57,568 nt of DNA from Corallococcus praedator (GTDB taxonomy: Bacteria; Myxococcota; Myxococcia; Myxococcales; Myxococcaceae): positions 1-57,568 of the forward strand of contig NZ_RAWI01000013.1 of the NCBI RefSeq assembly GCF_003612125.1. Direction: 5' to 3'. Shown piece by piece: positions 7,898-16,574 of the stretch (its first letter is position 1; every line of letters begins with the position of its first letter). Both the position numbers and the translations under genes were made by a program. A model generated the notes under the pieces. The model was given only the letters and a program-made list of their open reading frames with translations, had not been told where the DNA came from and did no database searches.

Positions 7898-9025
7898 GTG
7901 AAGGCACGGGGCCTTGAACGGAAGGCGCGTTTGGGGCCCCTCCGGGCACGGACGTGGTGCGCCGTGCTCGGGTTGCTGGGCGTCGTGGGGTGCGAGGGCC
8001 GCTGTGGCGGCGCTTCCCCCGCGGCCCCGGGTACCCCGTCGCAGTTGTCGGAAGCGGAGCGCAGGGCCCTGCCGGGCACCATCGTCTTCCTCTCCGAACG
8101 GGCGGGACAGAAGGACGTCTGGCGGGTGACGCCTGACGGGCAGGAGACGCAGGTCACCTCCGCGCCGGAGGATGAATACCCCGGTCCCCCGTCACCGGAT
8201 GGCCGCCAGGTGCTGGTGGTGGCGTCGGGCGAGGCGAACGGGCGCGTGTTCCAGCAGCTGCGCGTCCAGCCCCTGGATGGCGGCACGACGGTGGCGCTGC
8301 ATCCGCCCCGGACCCGCGCGCGCAACGCGAGCTGGGGCCCGGACGGCACGTGGCTGGTGACGGAGTCGGACGCCCAGGGCTTCAGCGACGTGGTGCGCGC
8401 GCTGCCCACCGCGAACGCCGTGGACACGCAGGTGACGCACGTGAAGCAGGGCTGCTTCGAGCCCGACGTGTCCCCGGACGGCACGCAGGTGGCGTGCGTG
8501 TGCAGTGGCGACGGGGATCCGGAGGTCTACGTCTACCGCGCGGACGGCACGGGCGAGCCTCGCCGCATCACCACGTTCTACATGGAGGACCGCTCGCCGC
8601 GATGGAGCCCGGACGGGAAGTGGCTCCTGTTCGTGAGCAACCGCGAGCGCCGGGAGCGGATGTACCTGGTGCGGCCGGATGGCGCCGACCTGCGCGTGCT
8701 GTCCGGCGAGGGCTACGCGGGCGACGAGCGCGAGGCCGTGTTCAGCCCGGACAGCCAGCGCGTGGCGTACGTGGCGCGGTCGGCGGACGGCAAGAGCCGC
8801 ATCTGGGTGGCGCAGGTGGCGGGCGGCGCTCCGGTGGCGCTCACGGACGGCACCCACCGCGACGACATGCCGGCGTGGAGTCCGGACGGCAAGGCGCTGG
8901 TGTTCGTCTCCGAGCGCGACGGCGACACCGACCTGTACCTGATGCGCGCGGACGGCACGGGCCAGACGCGGCTCACCACGGCGAAGGGCGCGGACTGGCT
9001 GCCCCGCTGGTTCACGTCCCGCTAG
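7898..9025 (+). CDS. TolB-like beta-propeller lipoprotein (PD40 repeats)
   Basis: A 375-aa protein with an unusually long basic signal peptide and a lipobox GVVGC (Cys32). About six PD40/WD40-like repeats follow, each carrying a variant of W-S-P-D-G-K (SPDGRQVLVV, WGPDGTWLV, VSPDGTQVA, WSPDGKWLL, FSPDSQRVA, WSPDGKALV). The repeats should close into a TolB-type beta-propeller used for protein contacts in the periplasm. The GTG start lies one base after the amidase stop codon (TGA-G-GTG), so the two genes are probably co-transcribed. It is not TolB itself: the N-terminal TolB domain is missing and no tol genes are adjacent. Its stop overlaps the stop of the convergent kinase. Confidence 0.85.
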   Translation: MKARGLERKARLGPLRARTWCAVLGLLGVVGCEGRCGGASPAAPGTPSQLSEAERRALPGTIVFLSERAGQKDVWRVTPDGQETQVTSAPEDEYPGPPSPDGRQVLVVASGEANGRVFQQLRVQPLDGGTTVALHPPRTRARNASWGPDGTWLVTESDAQGFSDVVRALPTANAVDTQVTHVKQGCFEPDVSPDGTQVACVCSGDGDPEVYVYRADGTGEPRRITTFYMEDRSPRWSPDGKWLLFVSNRERRERMYLVRPDGADLRVLSGEGYAGDEREAVFSPDSQRVAYVARSADGKSRIWVAQVAGGAPVALTDGTHRDDMPAWSPDGKALVFVSERDGDTDLYLMRADGTGQTRLTTAKGADWLPRWFTSR

Positions 9026-11031
9026 CCGGCCCGCTGCCTCACGGCCTCGGGTTCGGTGGCTTCGGACTCCGTGGAGCCGGGCTTCGAGGCGACGTCCAGC
9101 GGCACGCTGAAGAAGAAGGTGGCGCCCTGGTCCGGTTCGCTCTCCACCCAGATGTGGCCGCCGTGGGCCTCCACGATGAGCCGGCTGATGTAGAGCCCCA
9201 GGCCCAGCCCCTTGCCGTCCGCGGAGCGTCCGTCCTCGGTGCGGTAGTACTTGTCGAACAGGCGCGCGGCGTCGCGGGCGGCCAGGCCCGCGCCCAGGTT
9301 GCTCACCGACACCACGGCCTGGTCGTGCACGGCGGACAGGCGCACGTCCACCGGCGTGCCCTTGGGGCTGTATTTGATGGCGTTGGTCAGGAGGTTGGTC
9401 ACCACGCGCTCCACCCGCGCGGCGTCCATGAGGACGGGGGGCACCGAGCACCCCAGGTGCAGCCGGAAGCGCTCGCGCGCGTCGGGGGCCACGTCGCGCT
9501 CCAGCACCTCCTCCAGGAAGCGGCCCAGGTCGCGCGACTCGCGGCGCAGGGTGACGCTGCCGGACTCCAGGCGTGAGCCCTCCAGCAGCTCCTCGATCAT
9601 CGTGTTCATCCACTCCACGTTGTGGATGATGGCCTGGGTCATGTGGCCCTCGCGCTCCAGCTTCCGCTCGTGCAGCGCGCGCTGGAGCAGGTGGGCGCGC
9701 AGGTTGATGGTGTGCAGGGGGTTGCGCAGGTCGTGGGAGATGAGGCCCACGTATTCCTCGCGCAGCTTCTCCAGTTCGCGGCGCTCGGTGACGTCGCGCA
9801 GGACGGCGATGGTGGTGGCGTCCTCCTCGCCCTCCAGCGGGGACAGCCGCACCTCCAGGGGCACGCAGGTGCCGTCCTGGCGCCGGCCGGACACCATCCG
9901 CCCGCCTCCGGTGGGGCGCGGCGTGGCGCTGGGGTTGGACGGGCCGTGCAGTCCCTCGGGCACCAGCAGCTCCACGCTCCGGTCCAGCAGGGCTTCGCGC
10001 CGGTAGCCGAACACGCGCTCCGCCTCCGCGTTGGCGAAGCGCACGCGGCCGGTGGCGTCCAGCACGACCATCGGGTCGGGCGCGGTGTCCAGGAAGGTGC
10101 GGAATCTCACCTCGGAGGCCTCCAGCGCGGTAGTGGCCCGTCTGCGTTCGGTGTCCAGCAGGTCCAGCGCGCGCGCCGCCATCAGCACCAGCGTGGCGCC
10201 GCCGGCGGCCACCACGGTCGCGAAGAGGGGGAACTTCGCGTCGTGGCTGAGCCTGCCCGACAGGTGCATCACCACCAGCGTCAGCCCCAGCACCGGCGGC
10301 CCCATCAGCGTCACCGGCACCAGCCGCCGCGCCACGAAGCCGCCCAGCGTGTCCTGCGTGAGCCGCGCCATCAGCCCCAGGTCCGGGCGCGCGCACAGCG
10401 TGCCCACCGCCAGGAGGATGAGCATGCAGGTGGTGTGCAGCCCCATGCTGCGCTCCTGGAAGAACGGCACGGCGGGCGTCACCAGCGGGCCCAGCAGGAA
10501 GCCGTTGAGGCCCAGCAGCGCCGCCATCAGCGCCAGCGCCACCAGCGCGTCGGACCAGGACAGCCGCTGGGGAGAGCCCTTGTCCAGCAGCGCCAGCGCC
10601 GGGCCCAGCAGCATCAGGCACAGCGACGTCAGCGGCGAGGGCTTGATGCCGGGCGACGCGAAGCCGTCCTCGCCGAAGAGGCGCAGGAACAGCGCATCCA
10701 GTCCGCCCCGCATGCCCCCGATGACGAGCCCGTCCACGAGGCTCGCCGCGCCCACGACGGCGGTGGCCCAGGCCAGCACGGTGCCCAACTGGCGGTGTCG
10801 GGGGCTCGCGCCGCACCGCAGGCGCAGGCCCAGGGCGCCGCCCGCGAACATCAATCCGAGCGCGGCGCTGGGCCGCATCGCCGGCAGCGCGGCGCCCATG
10901 GACTTGAGCACCATGACGTCCAGTGCCCAACCCACCAGCACCAACAGGCCCACCAGGCAGGCGGCGGCCGCGGAACTGCGCGCAAGGGCACGGACCAACG
11001 CCGTGCTTCGTGGCATGGATCGGCCGCTCAT
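9022..11031 (-). CDS. Membrane-bound PAS sensor histidine kinase
   Basis: A 669-aa kinase. The N-terminal 300 residues contain about eight hydrophobic helices of unknown sensor type. A PAS domain (about 315-430) ends in AVLRDVTERRELE. The HisKA domain carries the H-box LISHDLRNPLHTI, and the ATPase domain shows the N-box NLLTNAIKYSPKG and the G-box GKGLGLGLYISRLIVEAHGG. It autophosphorylates on the H-box His; the partner regulator is not encoded next door. I chose ATG 11031 because the longer frame to 11184 begins with non-protein-like sequence and GGGGGGA precedes 11031. The gene is convergent with the propeller lipoprotein, sharing the CTAG that forms both stop codons. Confidence 0.9.
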   Translation of the reverse strand: MSGRSMPRSTALVRALARSSAAAACLVGLLVLVGWALDVMVLKSMGAALPAMRPSAALGLMFAGGALGLRLRCGASPRHRQLGTVLAWATAVVGAASLVDGLVIGGMRGGLDALFLRLFGEDGFASPGIKPSPLTSLCLMLLGPALALLDKGSPQRLSWSDALVALALMAALLGLNGFLLGPLVTPAVPFFQERSMGLHTTCMLILLAVGTLCARPDLGLMARLTQDTLGGFVARRLVPVTLMGPPVLGLTLVVMHLSGRLSHDAKFPLFATVVAAGGATLVLMAARALDLLDTERRRATTALEASEVRFRTFLDTAPDPMVVLDATGRVRFANAEAERVFGYRREALLDRSVELLVPEGLHGPSNPSATPRPTGGGRMVSGRRQDGTCVPLEVRLSPLEGEEDATTIAVLRDVTERRELEKLREEYVGLISHDLRNPLHTINLRAHLLQRALHERKLEREGHMTQAIIHNVEWMNTMIEELLEGSRLESGSVTLRRESRDLGRFLEEVLERDVAPDARERFRLHLGCSVPPVLMDAARVERVVTNLLTNAIKYSPKGTPVDVRLSAVHDQAVVSVSNLGAGLAARDAARLFDKYYRTEDGRSADGKGLGLGLYISRLIVEAHGGHIWVESEPDQGATFFFSVPLDVASKPGSTESEATEPEAVRQRAG

Positions 11032-11258
11032 TGTCCGCGTCCCCCCCGGAACGCCAGCATCGCACCTGCCCACAACATCACGCCTCAAGGGCCGCTCCGG
11101 CAATACGACGCCAGGGCCGTCGCATGTCCGCCGAAGGCAGGGATATCCGACTTGTCGGGGTGAGATACGACAACGGCCGGACATCGTGCGGCGGCGGAAG
11201 GCGGGTCCAGGCTCCCTTGAGGGAGGCCCCTCGCGGGAGGCCTCGTAACGAGGGGAAA

Positions 11259-12101
11259 TTACGGCGCGTAGCGTCCCGGATACACGGTGAGCACCACGCC
11301 CAGGCCGGGGCCGGCGTCCACGTTGCGCGCGACGTAGGCGTCCTGACCTTCAACGGACACCTGGAAGGACTCCACACCGGCAGCGGAGTGCACATAGAGG
11401 AACAGTCCGTGGGACGCGGTGCCTGCCTGGCTCACCGACGTGAGGTCCTCGGACGGGTAGTAGAGCCGGTCCGCCAGCTCCGCGCGATCAAGCGCCACGC
11501 GCACACCGCTCACGGGCTGACCGTTCAGGTCCACCACGCGTCCGAGCACGAAGCCCGCGGTGGCCAATGTGGCCGCCGGGTCGCCGGTGTGACCCACGAG
11601 CCGGGGCGCTCCCACGGCGGTGCCCAGCTGGTCGACGAAGGCGATCGGCAGGGCCCACGCGTGCGCGTCGATGATGTCCGTTCGTGGACGGGTGCCGGTG
11701 AAGGCGGTGTCGTAGATGAGCGTGGTGCTGCGCACGAGGCCGTCGTGCGCCAGCCCCACCCCCAGCCCCTGGTGGATGTCGCGCACGGGCACGTCGGTGA
11801 TGCGGAACGCGCCGTCCTCGGACACCTCACCGGTGGCGAAGGTGGCGGCCGCGTCGTTGACGGCCACGCGCAGGGGCTCCTCGACGGTGAGCGCCATCCC
11901 GGCCAGCGAAGGCGCTCCTGCGCGCACGGCCTCCGGGAACACGGCGGCCTGACCGCTGACGAGGATGCGAAGGTTTTCCAGGTCCACGGCCTCGGCGTCC
12001 TCGGTCCGCACGCCGGGGTCCGGTGTGAAGCCGCCGTCGCCACAGGCCAGTGCCACCAGCCCGAGCACGGCACCACCCGCCGCCCGAATAAAGTGTCTCA
12101 T
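11259..12101 (-). CDS. Lipoprotein with a carboxypeptidase-regulatory-like segment
   Basis: A 280-aa protein with a lipoprotein signal LGLVALAC (Cys20) followed by a Gly/Asp/Pro linker. I recognise no catalytic domain. Residues about 186-210 (GFVLGRVVDLNGQPVSGVRVAL) look like the first strand of a carboxypeptidase-regulatory or CnaB-like beta-sandwich, a common module in secreted proteins. The rest is predicted beta-rich. It is an exported structural or binding protein of unknown role. It lies downstream of the Ser/Gly-rich lipoprotein in the same orientation, but the strong hairpin at 12237-12286 separates the two. Confidence 0.6.
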   Translation of the reverse strand: MRHFIRAAGGAVLGLVALACGDGGFTPDPGVRTEDAEAVDLENLRILVSGQAAVFPEAVRAGAPSLAGMALTVEEPLRVAVNDAAATFATGEVSEDGAFRITDVPVRDIHQGLGVGLAHDGLVRSTTLIYDTAFTGTRPRTDIIDAHAWALPIAFVDQLGTAVGAPRLVGHTGDPAATLATAGFVLGRVVDLNGQPVSGVRVALDRAELADRLYYPSEDLTSVSQAGTASHGLFLYVHSAAGVESFQVSVEGQDAYVARNVDAGPGLGVVLTVYPGRYAP

Positions 12102-12236
12102 CGCGCCGCAACATCTTCACGGTCCGTCGCGATCGCAATCCGTCGCCGGGCTCCGTCCGTCCCCTGCAGGACGCCCGGGTGTACGCGAGGGCAGGAGGCC
12201 TGGGACGGCGAGGCTTCCGGATGTTGAAAACACGTC

Positions 12237-12286
12237 GGCACCGGGAGCCTGCCTTCCGCCAGTGACGGAAGGCCGCGCCCGGTGCC
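12237..12286 (-). terminator. Two-tier GC hairpin downstream of the Ser/Gly-rich lipoprotein
   Basis: An outer 9-bp stem GGCACCGGG (12237-12245)/CCCGGTGCC (12278-12286) encloses an inner 8-bp stem GCCTTCCG (12251-12258)/CGGAAGGC (12266-12273) with a 7-nt loop. Read on the minus strand, TTTT occurs about 6 nt after the outer stem. This fits an intrinsic terminator for the gene ending at 12362. Confidence 0.65.
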
Positions 12287-12361
12287 GGGGTCCTGCGTGG
12301 GATGCCAGGGAGCGGGCGGAGCGCCTACCCGCGCGCCCCGCCTTTGTTGTGGGTGCTGAAG

Positions 12362-13342
12362 CTACCTGCCCGTGTTCCAGCCGCCGCCGCTGCTGCCACT
12401 GCTCCGGCCGTTGCTGCCACTGCTCCGGCCGCTGCTGCCGCTGCTGCCGCTGCTGCCGCTGCTACCACTGCTGCTTCGGCCACTGCCGCTGGGGCTGCCC
12501 CAGCCACCACCGCTGCTGCCGCTGTTGCCGCTGCTGCTCCGGCCACTGCCGCTGCTGCCGCTCCCGCTGTTGCCGCTGCTGCTCCCGCTGTTGCCAGGGC
12601 TGCTCCAGCCGCCACCGTTGCCACCGCTGTTGCCGCTGCTGCGGGGGCTGTCGTTGTCCTTGTCGTCGTCGCGGCTCTTGTTGCCGGGGCTGCCCCAGCC
12701 ACCGCTGTTGCCCTTGTTGTCGTCGTCGTTGTCACGCCGGCTGTTCGCGGCGGGGGCGGCGTTGCTGCGGCCCCAGCCGTTGTTGGAGGAACCACTGGGC
12801 GGACGGGCGCCGGTGCCATTTCCACCCGGAGGGCCGCGGCGGCCCACGTTGCTGTTGCCGTTGCCGTTGTACGGAGCCGCCTGACGCGACGGGCCGGTGT
12901 TGTAGCGGATGTTCCCGGCGGAGGCCGCGTGGGTCCGGTCCCAGCGGTAGCCCCGGCTGCCGCGGTCATACGAGTACCCATGGCCCCAGGAGCCGTGCGG
13001 GTAGAAGTCGTGCGAGTGGCGCCCGTGGAAGCTGCAGTAACCGCCGCTGGGGATGGGGTGGTAGTCCCAGTACCAGACCAGCGTCGGGCCCCGGTAGTAG
13101 TAGACGTCGTCGGTGTAGACGTAGGACGCCTGGGGCGGCTCGTAGTCGTGGACGTGGCTGTAGTCCTCCGGGCACCACCCGCTGCCGTAGTCGTCGGGGA
13201 TGGGGTGCGCTCCGGCGAAGCGGTACTGCACCACGGGGGCGACGTAGGCCGCGCGGGTGGGGCGGTGATAGTGGCCGTCCACGACACAGCCGGTCCCCAT
13301 CAGCAGGGCGAAGGGGACGACCAGGGCGAGCAAGCGGTTCAT
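12362..13342 (-). CDS. Lipoprotein with a Tyr/His-rich head and long Ser/Gly/Asn-rich tail
   Basis: A 326-aa protein with lipobox LLMGTGC near residue 19. Residues 20-130 are rich in Tyr, His, Trp and Pro (VVQYRFAGAHPIPDDYG, SYVYTDDVYYYRGP) and contain a few cysteines. Residues about 150-326 are low-complexity Gly/Ser/Asn sequence with GGWGSPG and SSGNSG units and a charged Asp/Lys patch. The tail is probably disordered or forms a surface fibre-like layer. No enzyme domain is seen. ATG 13342 is preceded by AGGAG at 7 nt; the frame's earlier start at 13375 lacks this. Divergent from the zinc-finger membrane protein. Confidence 0.65.
   Translation of the reverse strand: MNRLLALVVPFALLMGTGCVVDGHYHRPTRAAYVAPVVQYRFAGAHPIPDDYGSGWCPEDYSHVHDYEPPQASYVYTDDVYYYRGPTLVWYWDYHPIPSGGYCSFHGRHSHDFYPHGSWGHGYSYDRGSRGYRWDRTHAASAGNIRYNTGPSRQAAPYNGNGNSNVGRRGPPGGNGTGARPPSGSSNNGWGRSNAAPAANSRRDNDDDNKGNSGGWGSPGNKSRDDDKDNDSPRSSGNSGGNGGGWSSPGNSGSSSGNSGSGSSGSGRSSSGNSGSSGGGWGSPSGSGRSSSGSSGSSGSSGSSGRSSGSNGRSSGSSGGGWNTGR
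12373..12660 (-). repeat. Imperfect Gly/Ser-coding tandem repeat array
   Basis: The DNA is built from short degenerate units of CCGCTGCTG/CCACTGCTC type (plus strand), which encode the Ser-Ser-Gly-rich tail of the lipoprotein on the minus strand. Units differ in length but all keep the frame. Such arrays are prone to slippage, so tail length may vary between strains. Confidence 0.6.
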
Positions 13343-13539
13343 GGAGAATCTCCTGGCGCGGAAGTGGACCCCCAAAGCGTCCCGCTCCGCAACCTCTGTG
13401 CCCTCATGACGGCCGGTGGCGCTTTTAATTCATCCCGGCGGCCTGCCTGCCAGGGCGGAGGGGAAGGGCGCCCGCTGATATGACGCACGGGGCGCCCCAG
13501 GGCCTGGGGCCGGGGACCGCGCCACAGGGAGACACACGG

Positions 13540-14541
13540 ATGTCGGACATGGATTTCGGACGGGAGGCGGGGGCGTCCTGCGCGCTGCACCCCGAACAGG
13601 TCGCCACGGGCACCTGCGCGCGGTGCGGCAACTTCATGTGCGACACGTGCAGCCAGGGCGGAACCTCCCCGCGCTGTCCCACGTGCCGGGCGCGCTTCGG
13701 CGCGGAGTTCCCCCTGAACCGGGACAACTGGACCCTTGGCGGGCTGTGGGAGGTGTGCTGGCCCATCTTCCAGCGCGAGTGGGGCATGTTGTCGCTGGCG
13801 GTGTTGATCAGCTTCGGCGTGTCCTTCGGCTCGCAGCTGCTGGTGACCCTGGGCCAGGGCATCGGCAGCGCGCTGGACAGCACCGTGCTGGCCGTCGTGT
13901 TGAGCCTGGTGGGCTTCCTGGCGCAGCTGGTGGTGCAGGGGCTGGTGCAGCTGGGCCTCCTGCGCGTGTGCTTCGACGTGCTGCAGGGAGGGCGCGCGGA
14001 CGTGGCGCGCCTCTTCAGCCAGATGCACAAGGTGGGGCCCTACCTGCTGACGATGCTCGTCGTCTTCGCCATCATCGTGGTGCCGCTGCTCATCCTGGGC
14101 GCCCTGGGGTTCCTGGTGGCCATGGGCGCGGGCTTCGCGGATGCCATGCCGTGGAACGCGAACGCGGCGGACATGTCGTCCGCCGAGCGCTGGGACGCCG
14201 TGGCGCCCGTGCTGGCGGTGATGGGCGGTGTCTCCGCGGTGCTGCTCATCCCTTTCATCTACGTGACGCTCCCGCTGTACTTCGTCCAGCCGGAGCTCGC
14301 GTACGAGGACGTGCCGCCGGGCCCGCTGCAGCTCTTGCGTCGCTGCTGGGAGTACGCCCGGGGCCAGCGCCTGGCCATGGTGGGCGTGGGCTTCCTCGTG
14401 GGCGCCATCGCCCTGGCGGGCTTCTTCGCCTGCTGCGTGGGGCTGATCCCCGCCATGGCGCTGGCCCAGCTGCTCATCTCGGGCATGTATCTGGCGCTGC
14501 GCCCCCGTTCGGACGAGGTCGCGGGCCCGCTGCACGGCTGA
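13540..14541 (+). CDS. Membrane protein with an N-terminal B-box-like zinc finger
   Basis: A 333-aa protein. Residues about 12-55 carry a compact Cys/His cluster (CALHPEQVATGTCARCGNFM, CDTC, CPTC) resembling B-box or zinc-ribbon fingers. After a short amphipathic stretch there are about five hydrophobic segments (around 85-115, 125-155, 180-215, 235-265 and 295-325), like the DUF-type multipass proteins often attached to such fingers. The function is unknown. ATG 13540 is preceded by GGAG at 8 nt, better than the upstream ATG at 13480. A perfect 12-bp hairpin follows its stop. Confidence 0.7.
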   Translation: MSDMDFGREAGASCALHPEQVATGTCARCGNFMCDTCSQGGTSPRCPTCRARFGAEFPLNRDNWTLGGLWEVCWPIFQREWGMLSLAVLISFGVSFGSQLLVTLGQGIGSALDSTVLAVVLSLVGFLAQLVVQGLVQLGLLRVCFDVLQGGRADVARLFSQMHKVGPYLLTMLVVFAIIVVPLLILGALGFLVAMGAGFADAMPWNANAADMSSAERWDAVAPVLAVMGGVSAVLLIPFIYVTLPLYFVQPELAYEDVPPGPLQLLRRCWEYARGQRLAMVGVGFLVGAIALAGFFACCVGLIPAMALAQLLISGMYLALRPRSDEVAGPLHG

Positions 14542-14559
14542 CGTCCTTTCGTCTCCACC

Positions 14560-14589
14560 GCGCGCCTTCGCCAGGAAGCGAAGGCGCGC
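14560..14589. terminator. Perfect 12-bp hairpin between convergent genes
   Basis: GCGCGCCTTCGC (14560-14571) pairs with GCGAAGGCGCGC (14578-14589) around a 6-nt loop CAGGAA. It lies between the stops of the zinc-finger membrane protein and the DsbA-like gene. There is no T-tract on either side. It probably blocks read-through in both directions. Confidence 0.65.
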
Positions 14590-14602
14590 CGTGGGGGGAG
14601 GA

Positions 14603-15274
14603 TCAGTGCACCAGCCGCTCGGCGGAGCCGGAGCGCGGCAGGGTCACCTTGCCCAGGCACGCGAGGATGTGCTCGCGGTACTCGGTGAGCTCGCGCAGGC
14701 CGCACAGCATCCACCGGCCGCCGATGACCAGCGTGGGGACGCCCCTCACGCCGCGGCTGTTGGCCAGCCGGTGCTCGTCGTGGATGAGCCGGCGCGTCTC
14801 TTCCGACCGGAAGGCCGCGGAGAACTGGTTCATGGACAGGCCCACGCGCGATGCCAGCTCGAACACCACGTCCGAGCGCGACACGTTGACGCCCTGTTCC
14901 AGCGCCGCGCGTTGCATGGACCGCGCGAGGAAGGCCCGCGCCTGCGGACCCTGCAATCGCGCGGCTTCGAGCGCCGCCAGGGCCGGCACGCTGGAGCGGG
15001 GAGGGTCACCCCCCAGCCACAGGTCCGTGGAGAGCAGCGCGGCGGTGGGTTCGGCTTCGCGCTGGGCGCGCTTCACCTCTTCCACCAATCCGCGCACTTC
15101 GCGCTCCGTGGGCAGCACGTCGTGCAGCCGCAGCGGGTAGGGTCGCACGCTCCAGCGGACGGCTTCGCCAAACTCCTGGCGAAGCACGTCCAACCGCAGG
15201 TCGGCGAGGTAGCACCAGGAGCACAACACATCCTGGTAGACGGTGATCTGCAGCGGCTTGTGCAGCGTTTTCAT
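14603..15274 (-). CDS. DsbA-family (FrnE-like) thiol oxidoreductase
   Basis: A 223-aa thioredoxin-fold protein with the active site CSWC in QDVLCSWCYLADLRLDVL close to the N-terminus, an all-helical insert (about 85-160) and the cis-Pro loop GVRGVPTLVIGG near residue 190. This layout matches the FrnE/DsbA-like cytoplasmic family; no signal peptide is present. It should carry out disulphide exchange or an isomerase-like reaction on an unknown partner. I use ATG 15274 because the earlier frame reads as non-coding. The Shine-Dalgarno is weak. It lies downstream of no obvious operon partner. Confidence 0.85.
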   Translation of the reverse strand: MKTLHKPLQITVYQDVLCSWCYLADLRLDVLRQEFGEAVRWSVRPYPLRLHDVLPTEREVRGLVEEVKRAQREAEPTAALLSTDLWLGGDPPRSSVPALAALEAARLQGPQARAFLARSMQRAALEQGVNVSRSDVVFELASRVGLSMNQFSAAFRSEETRRLIHDEHRLANSRGVRGVPTLVIGGRWMLCGLRELTEYREHILACLGKVTLPRSGSAERLVH

Positions 15275-15419
15275 CGGGGGTTGCCAGATTAGAGGCGCAT
15301 CCCCGTCGCTGCCAACACCCCCCGACAATCCGCGCCGGTTGGCATTCCCGTATTCCTGTGGAGCATGCAAGGCACCGTGCGCACCGTGAGGCCTCGCACG
15401 CACGCCGTGAAGCAGGCGG

Positions 15420-15450
15420 GCAGGCACCCATCCACTGCTCGCGTGCCTGC
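15420..15450. terminator. Inverted repeat after the RimK-like gene, possible terminator
   Basis: GCAGGCAC (15420-15427) and GTGCCTGC (15443-15450) form an 8-bp stem with a 15-nt loop, about 30 nt beyond the RimK-like stop on the minus strand. No T-tract follows. It might instead be a regulatory dyad upstream of the DsbA-like gene. Confidence 0.35.
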
Positions 15451-15477
15451 TGTCACACCATTAGCAGGCCCTCCCCG

Positions 15478-16497
15478 CTAGGGAGCACGCCCCGCGCGCG
15501 CGACGAGCGCACTGCCCCGGGTCCCCGCGTACACCAACGCGTGTTCGACGATGGTCCCGGCGATGTCCTGACCGGTGGCGCCCTCCAGGCCCTCGAAGCC
15601 GGGGCTGGAGTTGATCTCCATCAGGCGCGGCCCATGCCGGCCCTCCAGCATGTCCACGCCCGCGACCTCCAGCCCGATGATGCGCGCGGCCTTCACCGCG
15701 GCCTCCATGTAGTCCGGGGGCAGCACGATGGCGCGGCCCTCGCCGCCCCGGTGGATGTTGGAGCGGAACTCGCCCTTCTTCGCCTTGCGGCGCATGGCGC
15801 CCACCACCGTGTCGCCCACCACCAGCGCGCGCACGTCGCGGCCTTCGCTCTCCGCGACGAACTCCTGCAGCACGATTTCCTGGCCCAGGTCCCAGAAGGT
15901 GTCGAGGATGGTCTGCACCTCCGGCAGCGTGTGGGCGATCATCACGCCCACGCCCTGGGTGCCCTTGATCAGCTTGATGATGACGGGCAGGCCACCCACC
16001 TCCTGCACCAGCTTGCGCACGTTGCCGCGGTCATGCGCCATCACCGTCCTGGGCATGTCCAGGCCCGCGCGGGCCAGGAACTGGAGCGCGCGCAGCTTGT
16101 CGCGGCTGCGCGCGATGGAGGTGGGGGGGTTGAGCACCGGCACGTCCATCATCTCGAAGTGGTTCACCACCGCCAGGCCGTAGGCGGTGATGGACGCGCC
16201 AATGCGGGGAATCACCACGTCCACGCCCTTCACCTCCGCACCGCGGTACGTCATGCGCGGGCGGCCCTGGGCCAGCATCAGGCAGCAGCGCAGCGTGTCG
16301 AAGACGAGCGCCCGGTGCCCGCGCGCCTTGATGGCCTCCACCAGCCGGCGCGTCGAGTACAGCGAGCGCTTGCGGGACAGGATGGCCACGGTCTTCTTGG
16401 CGCGGGGGCGGCGTGGGCGCGGTGCGTCGCCACGCTCGGGTGCCTGCGCTCCAGGCGGGACGGGCGCCTTCTTCGGCTTCACTTTTCGGGGGGGCAT
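15478..16497 (-). CDS. RimK-like ATP-grasp amino-acid ligase
   Basis: A 339-aa protein with a basic, Pro/Lys-rich first 35 residues, then a RimK-type fold. Visible markers are VAILSRKRSLYSTRRL, DVVIPRIGASITAYG, the ATP-grasp segments VIIKLIKGTQGVGVMI and VLQEFV, the RSNIHRGG loop and the metal-binding LMEINSSPGFEGLE. RimK adds glutamate to ribosomal protein S6, while relatives act on other acceptors; the substrate here cannot be read from sequence. The basic N-terminal extension is unusual compared with E. coli RimK (300 aa). Divergent from the FHA-sigma54 activator with 77 bp between starts. Confidence 0.87.
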   Translation of the reverse strand: MPPRKVKPKKAPVPPGAQAPERGDAPRPRRPRAKKTVAILSRKRSLYSTRRLVEAIKARGHRALVFDTLRCCLMLAQGRPRMTYRGAEVKGVDVVIPRIGASITAYGLAVVNHFEMMDVPVLNPPTSIARSRDKLRALQFLARAGLDMPRTVMAHDRGNVRKLVQEVGGLPVIIKLIKGTQGVGVMIAHTLPEVQTILDTFWDLGQEIVLQEFVAESEGRDVRALVVGDTVVGAMRRKAKKGEFRSNIHRGGEGRAIVLPPDYMEAAVKAARIIGLEVAGVDMLEGRHGPRLMEINSSPGFEGLEGATGQDIAGTIVEHALVYAGTRGSALVARAGRAP

Positions 16498-16574
16498 GCG
16501 GGGCGCGGGACACTAGCACGCACGGGCCGTCAGGCATGGTGCGTGGGCTCCCTTTGCTATCCTCGCGTTCACTG

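Noticed and set aside
16540-16558. Possible sigma-54 promoter before the FHA activator
   Set aside because: A GGGCTCCCTTTGC string resembles -24/-12 boxes, but the GG-to-GC spacing is 9 nt, not 10, and sigma-54 does not tolerate that change.
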